Source: Candidatus Nanopelagicales bacterium (lineage in GTDB: Bacteria > Actinomycetota > Actinomycetes > S36-B12 > CAIYMF01). From it: DNA of 64,000 bases. The DNA is taken from contig JAFIHG010000050.1 in NCBI GenBank assembly GCA_017848795.1, positions 1 to 64,000 on the forward strand, in the 5' to 3' direction. The position numbers and the translations under genes were made by a program. Every line of letters begins with the position of its first letter. Position 1 is the stretch's first letter. The notes under the pieces are model-generated. The model was not told the DNA's origin. It saw nothing but the letters and a program-made list of their open reading frames with translations, and made no database searches. Of this stretch, positions 54,107 to 62,490 are shown in pieces.

Positions 54107-54258
54107 CCTGCCACGTCGAGACGGCCACCTCCACCGGCCCCGGACACGACTGCTGGGTCACCTGCACGTGCGGCTTCCAGGAGTACTACCCGACCCTCTC
54201 GGCCGCCGCCACGGCCATCCGCGAACACCTGCCGAAACTCCAGGAGGCGCAGTCCTGA
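54103..54258 (+). CDS. Small Cys-containing phage protein
   Basis: A 51-residue protein: MTCHVETATSTGPGHDCWVTCTCGF, then a helix AAATAIREHLPKL. The pattern (GHDCWVTCTCGF...A..A...H) is common in small actinophage proteins. ATGA overlap upstream; shares one base with the next ATG. Confidence 0.5.
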   Translation: MTCHVETATSTGPGHDCWVTCTCGFQEYYPTLSAAATAIREHLPKLQEAQS

Positions 54259-55274
54259 TGGCACGCGACCACGGCCGGGTCATGGCGAGTATCTGGGACG
54301 ACCCGGACTTCATCGGCCTCAGCGCCACCGCGCAGCGGCACTACCTGTTCCTCGTCTCGCAGTCCGACCTCGCGCACACCGGGGTCATCCCGCTGCGCTG
54401 GACGCGGTGGACCCGCGCGCAGGCCGGGATGACCGTACGCCAGCTGCGCGCCGACACCGAGGCGCTGGCGAACGCCCGATTCGTCGTGCTCGACGAGGAC
54501 ACCGAGGAACTGCTCGTGCGCACCCTCATCCGCAACGACGGCATCTACAAGCAGCCGAACGTGATGCGCGCCGTCGTCAAGGCGGCCGACGCGATCGCCT
54601 CGCCGATCCTGCGTGACGCCCTCGCCGACGAGCTCGCACGCCTACCCCTCGACGAGCTCAGCGACGCACCCACCAAGACGGGTGGGCGCTCGCAGCGGGA
54701 GGTCGTGGCGGGGTGCGTCGAAGACCTCCTGCGCACCCTCCGGCGACCTGTTCCCGGAAGGGTATCGAGAACCCTTCCGGGAACCCCTCGCGATGGGTAT
54801 GGCGAGGGGTCGGGGGTAGGGGTAGGGGAAGTACTACAGGTTCAAGATGGTCTTAACACGGGTTCTTCTTCTCGTCCGAGATCGCTTCGCGATTCGGACG
54901 CCGACGACGACCGGCCCGACGTCGACGCCCTCTGCCAGCATCTCGCCGAGCGCATCGAAGCCAACGGCAGCAAGCGACCCACCATCACCAAACGCTGGCG
55001 CACCAGCGCCCGCCTCCTGCTCGACGTCGACGGCCGCACCCCCGACCAGGTCCGGGCCGCCATCGACTGGTGCCAGACCGACGAGTTCTGGCGCGCCAAC
55101 GTCATGTCCATGCCCAAACTCCGCGAGAAGTACGACCAGCTACGACTCGCAGCCACCCGCAACCGACCAGGCCGGGACCGCGTCAGCGACATCCTCCGCG
55201 GCGAGTACGCCTGGGCCGAACAGGCCGAACGCGAACACGCCGCCTCCCGCCCTGCCATCGGAGGCGCATCGTGA
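54258..55274 (+). CDS. Phage replication-type protein (winged-helix plus C-terminal domain)
   Basis: A 338-residue protein. The N-terminal ~120 residues look like a replisome-organiser winged helix (RVMASIWDDPDFIGLSATAQRHYLFLVSQ, VRTLIRNDGIYKQPNVMRAVVKAA), a variable Gly/Ser linker follows, and the C-terminal part (TKRWRTSARLLLDVDGRTPDQVRAAIDWCQTDEFWRANVMSMPKLREKYDQL) matches the end common to phage DnaD/replication proteins. Probably opens or loads the replication origin. ATG 54258 with AGGAGGCG upstream. Function by analogy. Confidence 0.65.
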   Translation: MARDHGRVMASIWDDPDFIGLSATAQRHYLFLVSQSDLAHTGVIPLRWTRWTRAQAGMTVRQLRADTEALANARFVVLDEDTEELLVRTLIRNDGIYKQPNVMRAVVKAADAIASPILRDALADELARLPLDELSDAPTKTGGRSQREVVAGCVEDLLRTLRRPVPGRVSRTLPGTPRDGYGEGSGVGVGEVLQVQDGLNTGSSSRPRSLRDSDADDDRPDVDALCQHLAERIEANGSKRPTITKRWRTSARLLLDVDGRTPDQVRAAIDWCQTDEFWRANVMSMPKLREKYDQLRLAATRNRPGRDRVSDILRGEYAWAEQAEREHAASRPAIGGAS

Positions 55275-55738
55275 ACCCGAAAGAAACACTCAACATCGTC
55301 GGCCGGCTCGTCATCGCCGGACTCATCCCCGCCCGCGAAGGCCAAGGGCCCATCTGGCACGAGGCCATCGGCCACCTCGACTACCAGCAGGCCCTCGACG
55401 GGGTCGTCTGGCTCGAACGCAACCGGGGCAGCGAGGCGTACGGCCCGGCCAAGCCCGCCGACGTCATCGACGCCACCCGCCGGGTCCGCTCTGAGCGGGT
55501 GCCGCAGAACATGCCCGAGCCGCCCGTCGACCCGGCGGACGTGCCCCGGCACCTCGCCTGGCAGCGGGAGTGGCGCCGGGCGTGCGCGGACGGGCTGGGC
55601 AGCGACGCGGCCGAGGAGCGGGCCGACGCGGCGCTCGGGATCGTCCGCCCGGCCGTGGAGTGCCGCCAGCGGGACGTACGGGCGCTCGTAGCGGCCGTCG
55701 CGCAGTCCACGCACATGCCGAGCCGGGAGCGCGCATGA
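55271..55738 (+). CDS. Phage replication-associated protein, unknown
   Basis: A 155-residue protein (NPKETLNIVGRLVIAGLIPA, WHEAIGHLDYQQALDGVVWL, PADVPRHLAWQREWRRACADG). Helical, no catalytic motif. GTG overlaps the stop of the replication-type gene by 4 nt, so it may be its partner (helicase-loader-like position). Family not recognised. Confidence 0.5.
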   Translation: MNPKETLNIVGRLVIAGLIPAREGQGPIWHEAIGHLDYQQALDGVVWLERNRGSEAYGPAKPADVIDATRRVRSERVPQNMPEPPVDPADVPRHLAWQREWRRACADGLGSDAAEERADAALGIVRPAVECRQRDVRALVAAVAQSTHMPSRERA

Positions 55739-56076
55739 GACACAACCCGATGATCTGCCAGTGCCCGGACTGCGGCGCGACCTACAGCGGCGCACAGCGC
55801 TCCGGCGGGCACTGCCGCGACGGGTGCCACCGGACGTTCCGGTCGCAGAGCGCCTTCGACGCGCACCGCACAGGCCCCTACTCGAACCGGTCCTGCATCG
55901 ACGTGACGGCCACCGAGGGGTGGCGGAACACCGACCGTGGCTGGACGGACCAGCCGGAGATGCCGCTTGCAGCATTTGCGACTCGATGCAGGAGCGACGA
56001 ACACGGGCAGGGTGGCACTCAGGTACCCCTTGGCACCCCCGACGCCGCTACGGCCCGCACAGAGGCTTCCGCATGA
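55735..56076 (+). CDS. FDXHR-type putative zinc-binding protein
   Basis: A 113-residue protein with a CPDCGATYSG ribbon, GGHCRDGCHRTF, and SAFDAHRTGPYSNRSC. The F-D-x-H-R signature is that of a family of small zinc-binding proteins frequent in actinophages. ATGA overlap upstream. Biological role unknown. Confidence 0.7.
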   Translation: MRHNPMICQCPDCGATYSGAQRSGGHCRDGCHRTFRSQSAFDAHRTGPYSNRSCIDVTATEGWRNTDRGWTDQPEMPLAAFATRCRSDEHGQGGTQVPLGTPDAATARTEASA

Positions 56077-56435
56077 CGATGACAATGACCGCGAGAGACG
56101 TCTTGGCGGCTGGGCACTGCAGCCCACCGTGCCTGCTGGCGCTTATGGACCACGGTCGATGCGACTGCCGATGCGGCGGGAAAGGGCACGGCATCCTGGC
56201 CGACGTCGAGTTCGGCTGGCCGACGTGGGTTCCTGTCCGAATCGCCGTCCCGACCGTCCGCGCCATGCCCGTGGTCATCGACCGACTCAAAGAGGTGCTA
56301 CAGGGCCATCCGGGAGACCGCGGCCGGACGGCATGGCTCGAGCTGGGGAGCAGTCACGCCGTGGCGCCCAGCAGGGAACTCTTCGCCGACCTCGCGAGGC
56401 TGATGGGGCCGTCGTGGAGCGGGTGGTCCGCGTGA
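56073..56435 (+). CDS. Phage protein with CRCGGKGHG motif
   Basis: A 120-residue protein: LAAGHCSPPCLLALMDHGRCDCRCGGKGHG at the start (five Cys, two His) then an alpha-beta part (VIDRLKEVLQGHPGDRGRTAWLE). The C-R-C-G-G-x-x-H-G pattern recurs in actinophage early proteins. Function unknown; likely zinc-binding. Confidence 0.55.
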   Translation: MTMTMTARDVLAAGHCSPPCLLALMDHGRCDCRCGGKGHGILADVEFGWPTWVPVRIAVPTVRAMPVVIDRLKEVLQGHPGDRGRTAWLELGSSHAVAPSRELFADLARLMGPSWSGWSA

Positions 56436-56512
56436 CCCGCAACCGCACCCGCGAAGCCGCCACCACGACCATCCGCGGCCTGAGTAACGCGCACGAAGGG
56501 CAGCACCAATGA
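56432..56512 (+). CDS. Very small phage peptide
   Basis: A 26-residue frame (VTRNRTREAATTTIRGLSN) from GTG 56432, overlapping the previous stop and the next ATG by 4 nt each. Only the overlap pattern supports it; it may be a mere translational bridge. Confidence 0.3.
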   Translation: MTRNRTREAATTTIRGLSNAHEGQHQ

Positions 56513-57183
56513 CCGTCCGACCCTGCATCCACCCCGGCTGCCACGACACCGACGGCAACCCACGACTCACCGACCAAACCATCTGCGACCCCTGCCGCCA
56601 CCACTACCGCGCCACCCTCCGCCGACTCGTCCTCGACTACATCAACATCCGCACCACCTGGCCCACCCCCGCCAGACGCGAAACCACCCGACGCACCCGC
56701 CCCGGCACCAGCGGACACCCCCGCGAATGGGCCAGCGACACCCTCGCCGACATCGCCGGCACCCTCGACGGCATCGAAGACGGCCTCCGCGACCACCTCA
56801 CCGACACCCCCGCAGGAGCCCCCAGAGTGGCCGCAGAGGCACGAATAGTGGCAAGGGCGTACAAGTACCTAGACCGGCACTTCGAAGCGCTCTGCGGCTA
56901 TCCAGGGGCCGCGGCGTCCGTCGTCGAGATAACCGACCTCCACCGCCGCATCGCCAACCAACTCGGCCAGAACAGACTCCACACACGCCTCCCCACCCCA
57001 TGCCCGACCTGCCTGCACATCACGCTCGTCCGCACCATCGACCGCAACCGCACCGACAGCATCAGCTGCGACAACTGCGCCCGCGAAATCCCCGAAGACC
57101 ACTACGGCCTGTACGCGCGCATCCTCCTCGACGAACTCATCGCCCAAGCCGACGACGACACGCCCGACCAGGCCACGGCTTGA
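56509..57183 (+). CDS. Phage two-zinc-finger protein, helical
   Basis: A 224-residue protein: an N-terminal Cys/His module (RPCIHPGCHDT, TICDPCRHHYRAT), a helical centre, and a C-terminal zinc ribbon (CPTCLHITLVR, ISCDNCAREIP). The layout is common to actinophage proteins of unknown role just before or after the replication genes. AT-poor, Cys-rich, no catalytic site. Followed by a terminator-like hairpin, so it closes the early operon. Confidence 0.55.
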   Translation: MTVRPCIHPGCHDTDGNPRLTDQTICDPCRHHYRATLRRLVLDYINIRTTWPTPARRETTRRTRPGTSGHPREWASDTLADIAGTLDGIEDGLRDHLTDTPAGAPRVAAEARIVARAYKYLDRHFEALCGYPGAAASVVEITDLHRRIANQLGQNRLHTRLPTPCPTCLHITLVRTIDRNRTDSISCDNCAREIPEDHYGLYARILLDELIAQADDDTPDQATA

Positions 57184-57193
57184 CCAAGGTCAA

Positions 57194-57207
57194 GTTCGCA
57201 TGCGAAC
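57194..57207. promoter_or_regulatory. 14-bp perfect palindrome
   Basis: GTTCGCATGCGAAC lies 10 nt after the stop of the preceding gene and ~90 nt before the HTH gene at 57296. It could be an operator for that HTH protein. No promoter is obvious beside it. Confidence 0.4.
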
Positions 57208-57240
57208 ATCCTGCCAACGGGACAACTGTCTCCGCACACC

Positions 57241-57276
57241 GAAGCCCTCGGCCAGCACACGCTGATCGGGGGCTTT
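57241..57276 (+). terminator. Rho-independent-type terminator closing the early operon
   Basis: GAAGCCCTCGGCCAG and CTGATCGGGGGCTTTC form a ~14-bp stem (one mismatch, two G-T pairs) with a 6-nt loop; a short T-run sits in the descending arm (CTTTCGTC). Located between the two-zinc-finger gene and the HTH/HicA-like pair. Confidence 0.6.
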
Positions 57277-57295
57277 CGTCATGCCCGGAGGTCGA

Positions 57296-57538
57296 ATGTC
57301 AGTGGCCGCAGAGCCCATCGCCCGAGGCACCAACCCTCTCGACCGGCTCAACGAACTCGTCACCACCAGCGAAGCCGCACGACTCGCCGGAGTCGCCGTC
57401 AACACCATCACCACATGGCGCGACCGCGGCACGCTCACACCCGCAGGCACCGACGACCGCGGCCGACCCCTCTACCGGTTCCTCGACGTCGCCAAAGCCG
57501 AACGCGCCACCCGCGACCGCGCCCGCAGACACCGATGA
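57296..57538 (+). CDS. MerR-like HTH protein
   Basis: An 80-residue protein with LVTTSEAARLAGVAVNTITTWRDRGTLTPAGTDDRGRPLYRFLDVAKAERA, a winged helix of the MerR/excisionase type. ATG 57296 has CGGAGG six nt upstream. Coupled (ATGA) to the HicA-like gene that follows; a regulator-plus-RNase pair would resemble a toxin-antitoxin unit. It could also be an additional phage transcription factor. Confidence 0.7.
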   Translation: MSVAAEPIARGTNPLDRLNELVTTSEAARLAGVAVNTITTWRDRGTLTPAGTDDRGRPLYRFLDVAKAERATRDRARRHR

Positions 57539-57975
57539 CCACCACGGCCCACCCGCGCCACGCCCGGAAAGAAGTCCGGCAACTCGCCGAATGGCTGCGC
57601 CGACACGGCTACGAACTCGACAGCTTCGACAGCGAGCGACACGCGACCTACCGGCACCCCAACGGTCATCACGTCACACTCCCCGAAACACCCCGCGGCA
57701 CCACCTGGTACGAGAACATCCAGAAGGACGCTCGCAACGCGCTCGGCATCGCGGCCAACAAGCGCGACCCCGCAGCCATTCGATCCCGAGCGAAACTAGA
57801 CCGACAACTCCGTGCTGCTGCAGCACAACGCCACCGCGAGCGGCTCGCCGCCGAACTCACCCGACGCGAACACGAACAGGCCGACCGGAACAGACTCATC
57901 CGGGACGAAGACACCTTCAACCGGTACGCCGCGCTCATGGGCGGCGGCGGCTACCGACGCTCCGCAGTCGGCTAG
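57535..57975 (+). CDS. HicA-like RNA-binding protein
   Basis: A 146-residue protein. Residues ~10-75 (HARKEVRQLAEWLRRHGYELD, ERHATYRHPNGHHVTLPETPRG, DARNALG) follow the HicA double-stranded-RNA-binding fold with the conserved His (H36) in the RHATYRHPNG strand. The C-terminal half is a charged helix. HicA proteins are mRNA interferases; the usual HicB antitoxin is absent, but an HTH gene overlaps upstream. Toxin activity is possible, not shown. Confidence 0.6.
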   Translation: MTTTAHPRHARKEVRQLAEWLRRHGYELDSFDSERHATYRHPNGHHVTLPETPRGTTWYENIQKDARNALGIAANKRDPAAIRSRAKLDRQLRAAAAQRHRERLAAELTRREHEQADRNRLIRDEDTFNRYAALMGGGGYRRSAVG

Positions 57976-58027
57976 CCGCTGTCGGAAGACGGCGGCATCC
58001 GCGTCTCAAGGGCGATACGGTGCGGGG

Positions 58028-58465
58028 ATGAAAGCGGGGACGATCGCAAGCGCCGTGCTCGCGGCAGCGGTGCTGACGGGATGCGGGGCGAGCGGCGACC
58101 CAGCCACCCCCGGGCCAAGCCACACCGTTGAAACCTTCGAGATCAACGGGACCCTCTCCGTCGCAGGCGGACTCGCCACCAACATGGCGGCCGGCGCTCC
58201 CTGCTCCAGCAAGGACTACGCGACCAAGCCCGGCGTGCAGGTACTCGTGAAGGACGCGGCCTCGAAGACCATCGCGGTGGGTGCACTCGAAGAAGGCGCA
58301 CTCGACCGGTCCCAGGGCAAGTACCTCGCCCGCTGCGTATACCCGTTCACCGTTCCGGACATCCCCGACGGCGAGGCGCTGTACGCCGTCGAGGTCGGTC
58401 AGTGGGGCGGCCAGACCTACCCCCGCGACAAGCTCACTGCACCGCTGACGCTGACGCTCGGGTAG
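58028..58465 (+). CDS. Phage-encoded lipoprotein
   Basis: A 145-residue protein with a lipoprotein signal (KAGTIASAVLAAAVLTGCG, lipobox LTGC) and a compact domain (VETFEINGTLSVAGG, GVQVLVKDAASKTIAVGAL, YPFTVPDIPDGEALYAVEV) resembling a transthyretin-like beta sandwich with two Cys. ATG 58028 with GGGG upstream. Surface lipoproteins carried by prophages often block superinfection; that role is inferred. Confidence 0.7.
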   Translation: MKAGTIASAVLAAAVLTGCGASGDPATPGPSHTVETFEINGTLSVAGGLATNMAAGAPCSSKDYATKPGVQVLVKDAASKTIAVGALEEGALDRSQGKYLARCVYPFTVPDIPDGEALYAVEVGQWGGQTYPRDKLTAPLTLTLG

Positions 58466-58506
58466 CCCACGAGAGTGGGCGGCGGCGACCCCTAGAGGAG
58501 GTCCCG

Positions 58507-58833
58507 GTGCCCCGAGCGTGGCGCGTCTGCCTCGACTGCCCCGAACCCGTCCCACCCGGCCGCTCCCGCTGCGACGAATGCAGACGAGCCGCCGACAAGG
58601 CACGAGGCAGCAGACAAGAACGCGGGTACGGACCCGAACACACCCGACTCCGGCGCACATGGGAACGACGCGGAGTCGTCGGCCTCACCTGTCCACGGTG
58701 CGGCGAACTACTGCTACCCGGCCAGCCGTGGGACCTCGACCACACGGACGACCGCACGGCGTACAACGGGCCGGCGCACGCGACCTGCAACCGCGCTCGA
58801 CGCCCGGCGGCGACCGCGCCCCCCGGGGGATGA
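58507..58833 (+). CDS. HNH endonuclease
   Basis: A 108-residue nuclease. An N-terminal Cys4 ribbon (VCLDCPEP, CDECRR) precedes the HNH core: CPRCG (C62, C65), DLDHTDDRTAYNGPAHATCNRARR with H79, H91 and N95. GTG 58507 preceded by AGAGGAGG. HNH proteins next to terminase genes are required for cos-end DNA packaging in many phages, and this one sits 130 nt upstream of the small terminase gene. Confidence 0.88.
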   Translation: MPRAWRVCLDCPEPVPPGRSRCDECRRAADKARGSRQERGYGPEHTRLRRTWERRGVVGLTCPRCGELLLPGQPWDLDHTDDRTAYNGPAHATCNRARRPAATAPPGG

Positions 58834-58962
58834 CCCCCTGACGCCGCCACTCCGGGACCGCGGGGGAGGGTGATTCCGCCCCGTACGGGTTCCACAAGAT
58901 CTTCCACCGTGACGCAAGGTGACGGTGTGTGACGACCGCGCAAGGCGGTCAGGAGGTCACTC
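58834..58962. other. Intergenic segment before terminase; candidate packaging region
   Basis: No gene in these 129 nt. It holds four copies of GTGACG-like words (58,910-58,935) and a small hairpin GACCGC-GCAAG-GCGGTC (58934-58950) immediately before the AGGAGG of the small terminase gene. Position between HNH and terminase suits a cos site, but nothing proves it. Confidence 0.3.
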
Positions 58963-59409
58963 ATGCCCGGCCCACCCCCGAAACATGCGAGCGCCCGTTC
59001 GCGACGGAACAAGACGTCGACACAGGCGGCGCTTCGCGCGGATCACGCGATCGTGGCGCCCGAGCTGCCGAGCGGGGAATGGCACCCGATGACGCTCGCC
59101 TGGTGGCGCGACGTGTGGGCGTCGCCGATGGCACCGGAGTACGACGACTCGGACAGGCACGGGCTGTACGTGCTGGCGGTTCTTGTCGAGGACTTCTGGC
59201 GCGCAGAGGGCAGCGACCGGTTGAAGCTGGCTGCGGAACTGCGCCAGCAAGGGCAGCGGTTCGGGCTGTCGCCGATCGACCGTCGCCGGCTTCAGTGGGA
59301 GATCACCCGCACGGATGAGGCGGTCGAGAAGGCGACGGCGTCGCGGGCTCGGAAGTCCGCCTCGCGGAAGCCGGCGGCCGACCCCCGTGCGGTGCTGCGC
59401 TCGGTCTGA
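58963..59409 (+). CDS. Terminase small subunit
   Basis: A 148-residue protein beginning MPGPPPKHASARSRRNK, the basic N-terminus typical of P27-like small terminases, followed by HPMTLAWWRDVWASPM, DRHGLYVLAVLVEDFWRAEG and ELRQQGQRFGLSPIDRRRLQWEI. It recognises the packaging site and recruits the large subunit, whose gene starts 3 nt downstream. AGGAGG upstream of the ATG. Confidence 0.85.
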   Translation: MPGPPPKHASARSRRNKTSTQAALRADHAIVAPELPSGEWHPMTLAWWRDVWASPMAPEYDDSDRHGLYVLAVLVEDFWRAEGSDRLKLAAELRQQGQRFGLSPIDRRRLQWEITRTDEAVEKATASRARKSASRKPAADPRAVLRSV

Positions 59410-59412
59410 CCG

Positions 59413-61035
59413 ATGGCGGTGTTCGTCGTCCCGTCGATGGACGAGGAACCGTGGCCGAGCCTCGGCGGACCGGTCTGCGACCTGATCGAGGAGCGCGCAG
59501 TGTTCGGCCCCGGCTCGCTGAAGGGCGAACCGGCGCGCTTGGACGACGAGAAGCGCGCGGCGGTCTGGAAGGCGTACGAGGTCTATCCGCGCGGCCACGA
59601 GCTCGCCGGCAGACGTCGGTTCCGCCGCGTCCGGTTCTCGTGGCGCAAGGGCACCGCGAAGACCGAACTCATGGCATGGATCGCCTTCGCGGAGTTGCAC
59701 CCGGAAGGGCCGGTCCGGTTCGACGGCTGGGATGCGCGGGGCAACCCTGTGGGTCGGCCGGTCCGTGACCCGTACATCCCGCTGCTGGCGTACACGTCGG
59801 AGCAAGTGCAGGAGCTGGCGTACGGCGCGCTGATGGTGGTCTGCCAGGAGGGACCGGACGCGGACCTGTTCGACGCGGGGCTTGAGCGGATCATCCGCTT
59901 GGACGCTCGTGGCAGGGCGGATGGCAAAGCGGTCCCGCTGGCGCAGTCGCCGAATGCCCGTGACGGCGCGCGTACGACGTTCCAGGGGTATGACGAGACC
60001 CACCGTCTCGACCTGCCGCGCAACCTCGCGGCGTACGAGACGATGGAGGCGAACCTCCCGAAACGGCCCCTGGATGACCCGTGGTCGCTTGGCATCACGA
60101 CGGCCGGGGTGCCCGGCGGCGGCTCGGTCGCGGAGAAGGACAAGGACGAGGCCGAGTCGATCGCCCGCGGCGAGGTCGACGAGCCGGAGTTGTTCTACTT
60201 CCACCGGGAGGCCGGACCAGGCCACGACCTCTCAACCCTCGCCGGTCGCATCGAGGCGATCCGCGAGGCGTCCGGCCCGTCCGTGGCTGCGTGGTCGGAC
60301 TTGCGTGGGATTGCGAAGCAGTGGGATCGCCCGAATGCCGACACGCGGTACCTCGAACGGACCTGGCTGAATCGCTGGACGCAGGCCGACGCGCAGGCGT
60401 TCGATGCGAAGCGGTGGCGCGAGGAGCTTGCGCGCCCCTTCGCGTTGCCGCCCGGATGCGGCGTCGCGGTCGGGTTCGATGGGTCGAAGTGGAAGGACAC
60501 GACGGCGCTCGTCCTGACGCACATCGAGTCGGGACACCAAGTCAAGCGAGCCATCTGGACCCCGGACGAGGACAACCCGGTTCCCGGAGTTGAGGTTGAC
60601 CAGATCGTCGACGACATCTTCGAGACGTACGACGTGGCGCGGCTCTACGGCGACCCCGCGCAGGGGTGGGATGACAACCTGTCGCGCTGGGCGGGTAAGT
60701 ACGGCCACAAGCGGGTGCTGTTCTGGTACACGGACTCACGCAATCTGCGCCGGACGGCGACCATGTGTCGCGCTTACGCGGCAGCGATCCGCACCGGCGC
60801 CGTGACCCACGACGGTGACGACGAGTTCGCGCGGCATATCGGGGCGGCCCACAAGCGGGACGTGAAGATGGCCGACGAGGACGGCACCCCCTTGTGGGTG
60901 ATGACCAAGGAACGCCACGACTCCCCGAACAAGATCGACGCCGCAATGGCGGGCGCACTGTCATGGCAGGCGCGACTGGATGCGATCGCTTCGGGCTGGG
61001 AGTCGAGCGGCGACGAGTACGCCTACGTCTTCTGA
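59413..61035 (+). CDS. Terminase large subunit
   Basis: A 540-residue packaging ATPase/nuclease. The ATPase P-loop is SWRKGTAKTE (76-85, K83) and Walker B is TFQGYDETHRLD (D194, E195). The nuclease domain includes VGFDGSKWKDTTALVL with the first catalytic Asp. It translocates DNA into the prohead and cuts it. Intact, normal length for actinophage TerL. Followed by the portal gene after 12 nt. Confidence 0.93.
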   Translation: MAVFVVPSMDEEPWPSLGGPVCDLIEERAVFGPGSLKGEPARLDDEKRAAVWKAYEVYPRGHELAGRRRFRRVRFSWRKGTAKTELMAWIAFAELHPEGPVRFDGWDARGNPVGRPVRDPYIPLLAYTSEQVQELAYGALMVVCQEGPDADLFDAGLERIIRLDARGRADGKAVPLAQSPNARDGARTTFQGYDETHRLDLPRNLAAYETMEANLPKRPLDDPWSLGITTAGVPGGGSVAEKDKDEAESIARGEVDEPELFYFHREAGPGHDLSTLAGRIEAIREASGPSVAAWSDLRGIAKQWDRPNADTRYLERTWLNRWTQADAQAFDAKRWREELARPFALPPGCGVAVGFDGSKWKDTTALVLTHIESGHQVKRAIWTPDEDNPVPGVEVDQIVDDIFETYDVARLYGDPAQGWDDNLSRWAGKYGHKRVLFWYTDSRNLRRTATMCRAYAAAIRTGAVTHDGDDEFARHIGAAHKRDVKMADEDGTPLWVMTKERHDSPNKIDAAMAGALSWQARLDAIASGWESSGDEYAYVF

Positions 61036-61047
61036 TCGGAGGTCAGC

Positions 61048-62490
61048 GTGGACGCAGCCGACGCGCTGACCCTCGCCACCAAACTCGACCGGCGCCTCGC
61101 GAACCGCCGTCCGCTCGTCGAGCAGCGGGACAACTACTACGCAGGTGAGCAGCGACTGAAGTACGCCACCGAGGAGTGGGCGAAGTCGCACGCCGAGCGG
61201 TACCGGGACTTCTCCGACAACTGGTGCGGGGTCGTGGCGGACTCTCCCGCGGAGCGCGTCGCCGTGATCGGGTTCCGCCTCGACACGGATTCGGCGATCT
61301 CCCGCGCCGAGTCGCAACTGTGGTCGGACTGGCAGCGCAACGACCTCGACGCGATCTCCGCGCAGGGCTGGTTGGAGGCGTTCATCGCGTCCCGCTCGCT
61401 GGCGCTCGTGTGGGGCAGCGACGACGACGAGCCGCTCGTCACCTGGGAGCATCCGGGGCAGGCGCTGGTGGCCTACGACCCGGAGAACCCGCGCAGGCGT
61501 GTCGCCGGGGTGAAGCGGTGGGCCGACGACGACTTCGAGTACCTGACGCTGTACACGCCGGGCGAGGTGTGGAAGTGGCAGCAGGAGCGCGTGTCGACGT
61601 CCGGGCTGATCCTGCCCGCCGGCGTGCAGGTCGGTGGTGGCTCCTGGGCGCCGCGCCTGGTCGACGACGTGTGGCCGTTGCCGAACCCGCTCGGCGTGGT
61701 GCCGCTGGTGGAGTTCCCGAACCGGCCGCGACTGGGTGCTGAGCCGCTCTCGGACATCGCCGGGACGATGGCGATGCAGGACGCGATCAACCTGCTGTGG
61801 GCGTACCTGTTCAACGCGGCGGACTATGCGTCGATGCCGGCCCGCGTGGTCATGGGCCAGCAGCCTCCGAAGATCCCGATCCTCGACGAGAACGGCCAGA
61901 AGGTCGGCGAGCTCCCGGTCGACGAGAAGGTGCTCAAGGAGGGCCGGCTGCTCTGGCTGACGGGGCAAAACACGACGATCGGCACATTCCCCGCCGCGAC
62001 GTTGACGGCGTTCACGGACGTGGTGGAGGTCGCCGTGGGGCACGTGGCGGCGCAGACACGCACGCCGCAGCACTACCTCATCGGCAAGATGGCGAACCTG
62101 TCCGGGGACGCGCTGAAGGCTGCGGAGACCGGACTGGTGAAGAAGGCCGACGAGGCGACATTGCACTTCACCGCGCCGGTGCGTGAGCTGTTCCGGCTGA
62201 TGGCGATGGTGCGCGGTGACCGGGGCGCGGCTGACGCGGCGCGCATGGGGACGGTGCAGTGGAAGGACCGCGAATCGCGTTCGGAAGCGCAGCTCGTGGA
62301 CGCCCTGTCCAAGCTCGGCCAGTTGGGTGTGCCGCTGCGGTTCCTGCTGGAGCGGTACGGACTCTCGGATGCCGAGGTCGAGCGGGTTATGCGGATGCGC
62401 GAGGACGAGGCGTTGGCGGACCCGGCGCTCAAGCTCGCGTCGTCGCTGATCTCGCCGGAGTCGCCGAATGCTGCCCCGAGCGGCGACTGA
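61048..62490 (+). CDS. Portal protein (SPP1 gp6-like)
   Basis: A 480-residue protein with the pattern of actinophage portals: RRPLVEQRDNYYAGEQRLKYA, RYRDFSDNWCGVVADSPAERVAV, the core LSDIAGTMAMQDAINLLWAYLFNAADYAS, and the clip/crown helices (TRTPQHYLIGKMANLSGDALKAAETGL). It forms the dodecameric ring at the capsid vertex through which DNA passes. GTG 61048 with GGAGG upstream. The MuF gene starts 23 nt before its stop. Confidence 0.9.
   Translation: MDAADALTLATKLDRRLANRRPLVEQRDNYYAGEQRLKYATEEWAKSHAERYRDFSDNWCGVVADSPAERVAVIGFRLDTDSAISRAESQLWSDWQRNDLDAISAQGWLEAFIASRSLALVWGSDDDEPLVTWEHPGQALVAYDPENPRRRVAGVKRWADDDFEYLTLYTPGEVWKWQQERVSTSGLILPAGVQVGGGSWAPRLVDDVWPLPNPLGVVPLVEFPNRPRLGAEPLSDIAGTMAMQDAINLLWAYLFNAADYASMPARVVMGQQPPKIPILDENGQKVGELPVDEKVLKEGRLLWLTGQNTTIGTFPAATLTAFTDVVEVAVGHVAAQTRTPQHYLIGKMANLSGDALKAAETGLVKKADEATLHFTAPVRELFRLMAMVRGDRGAADAARMGTVQWKDRESRSEAQLVDALSKLGQLGVPLRFLLERYGLSDAEVERVMRMREDEALADPALKLASSLISPESPNAAPSGD

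Noticed and set aside
58929-59318. Alternative 129-codon plus frame over the small terminase gene
   Set aside because: Different frame from the terminase, low-complexity Arg/Ala/Gly content, no homology features.
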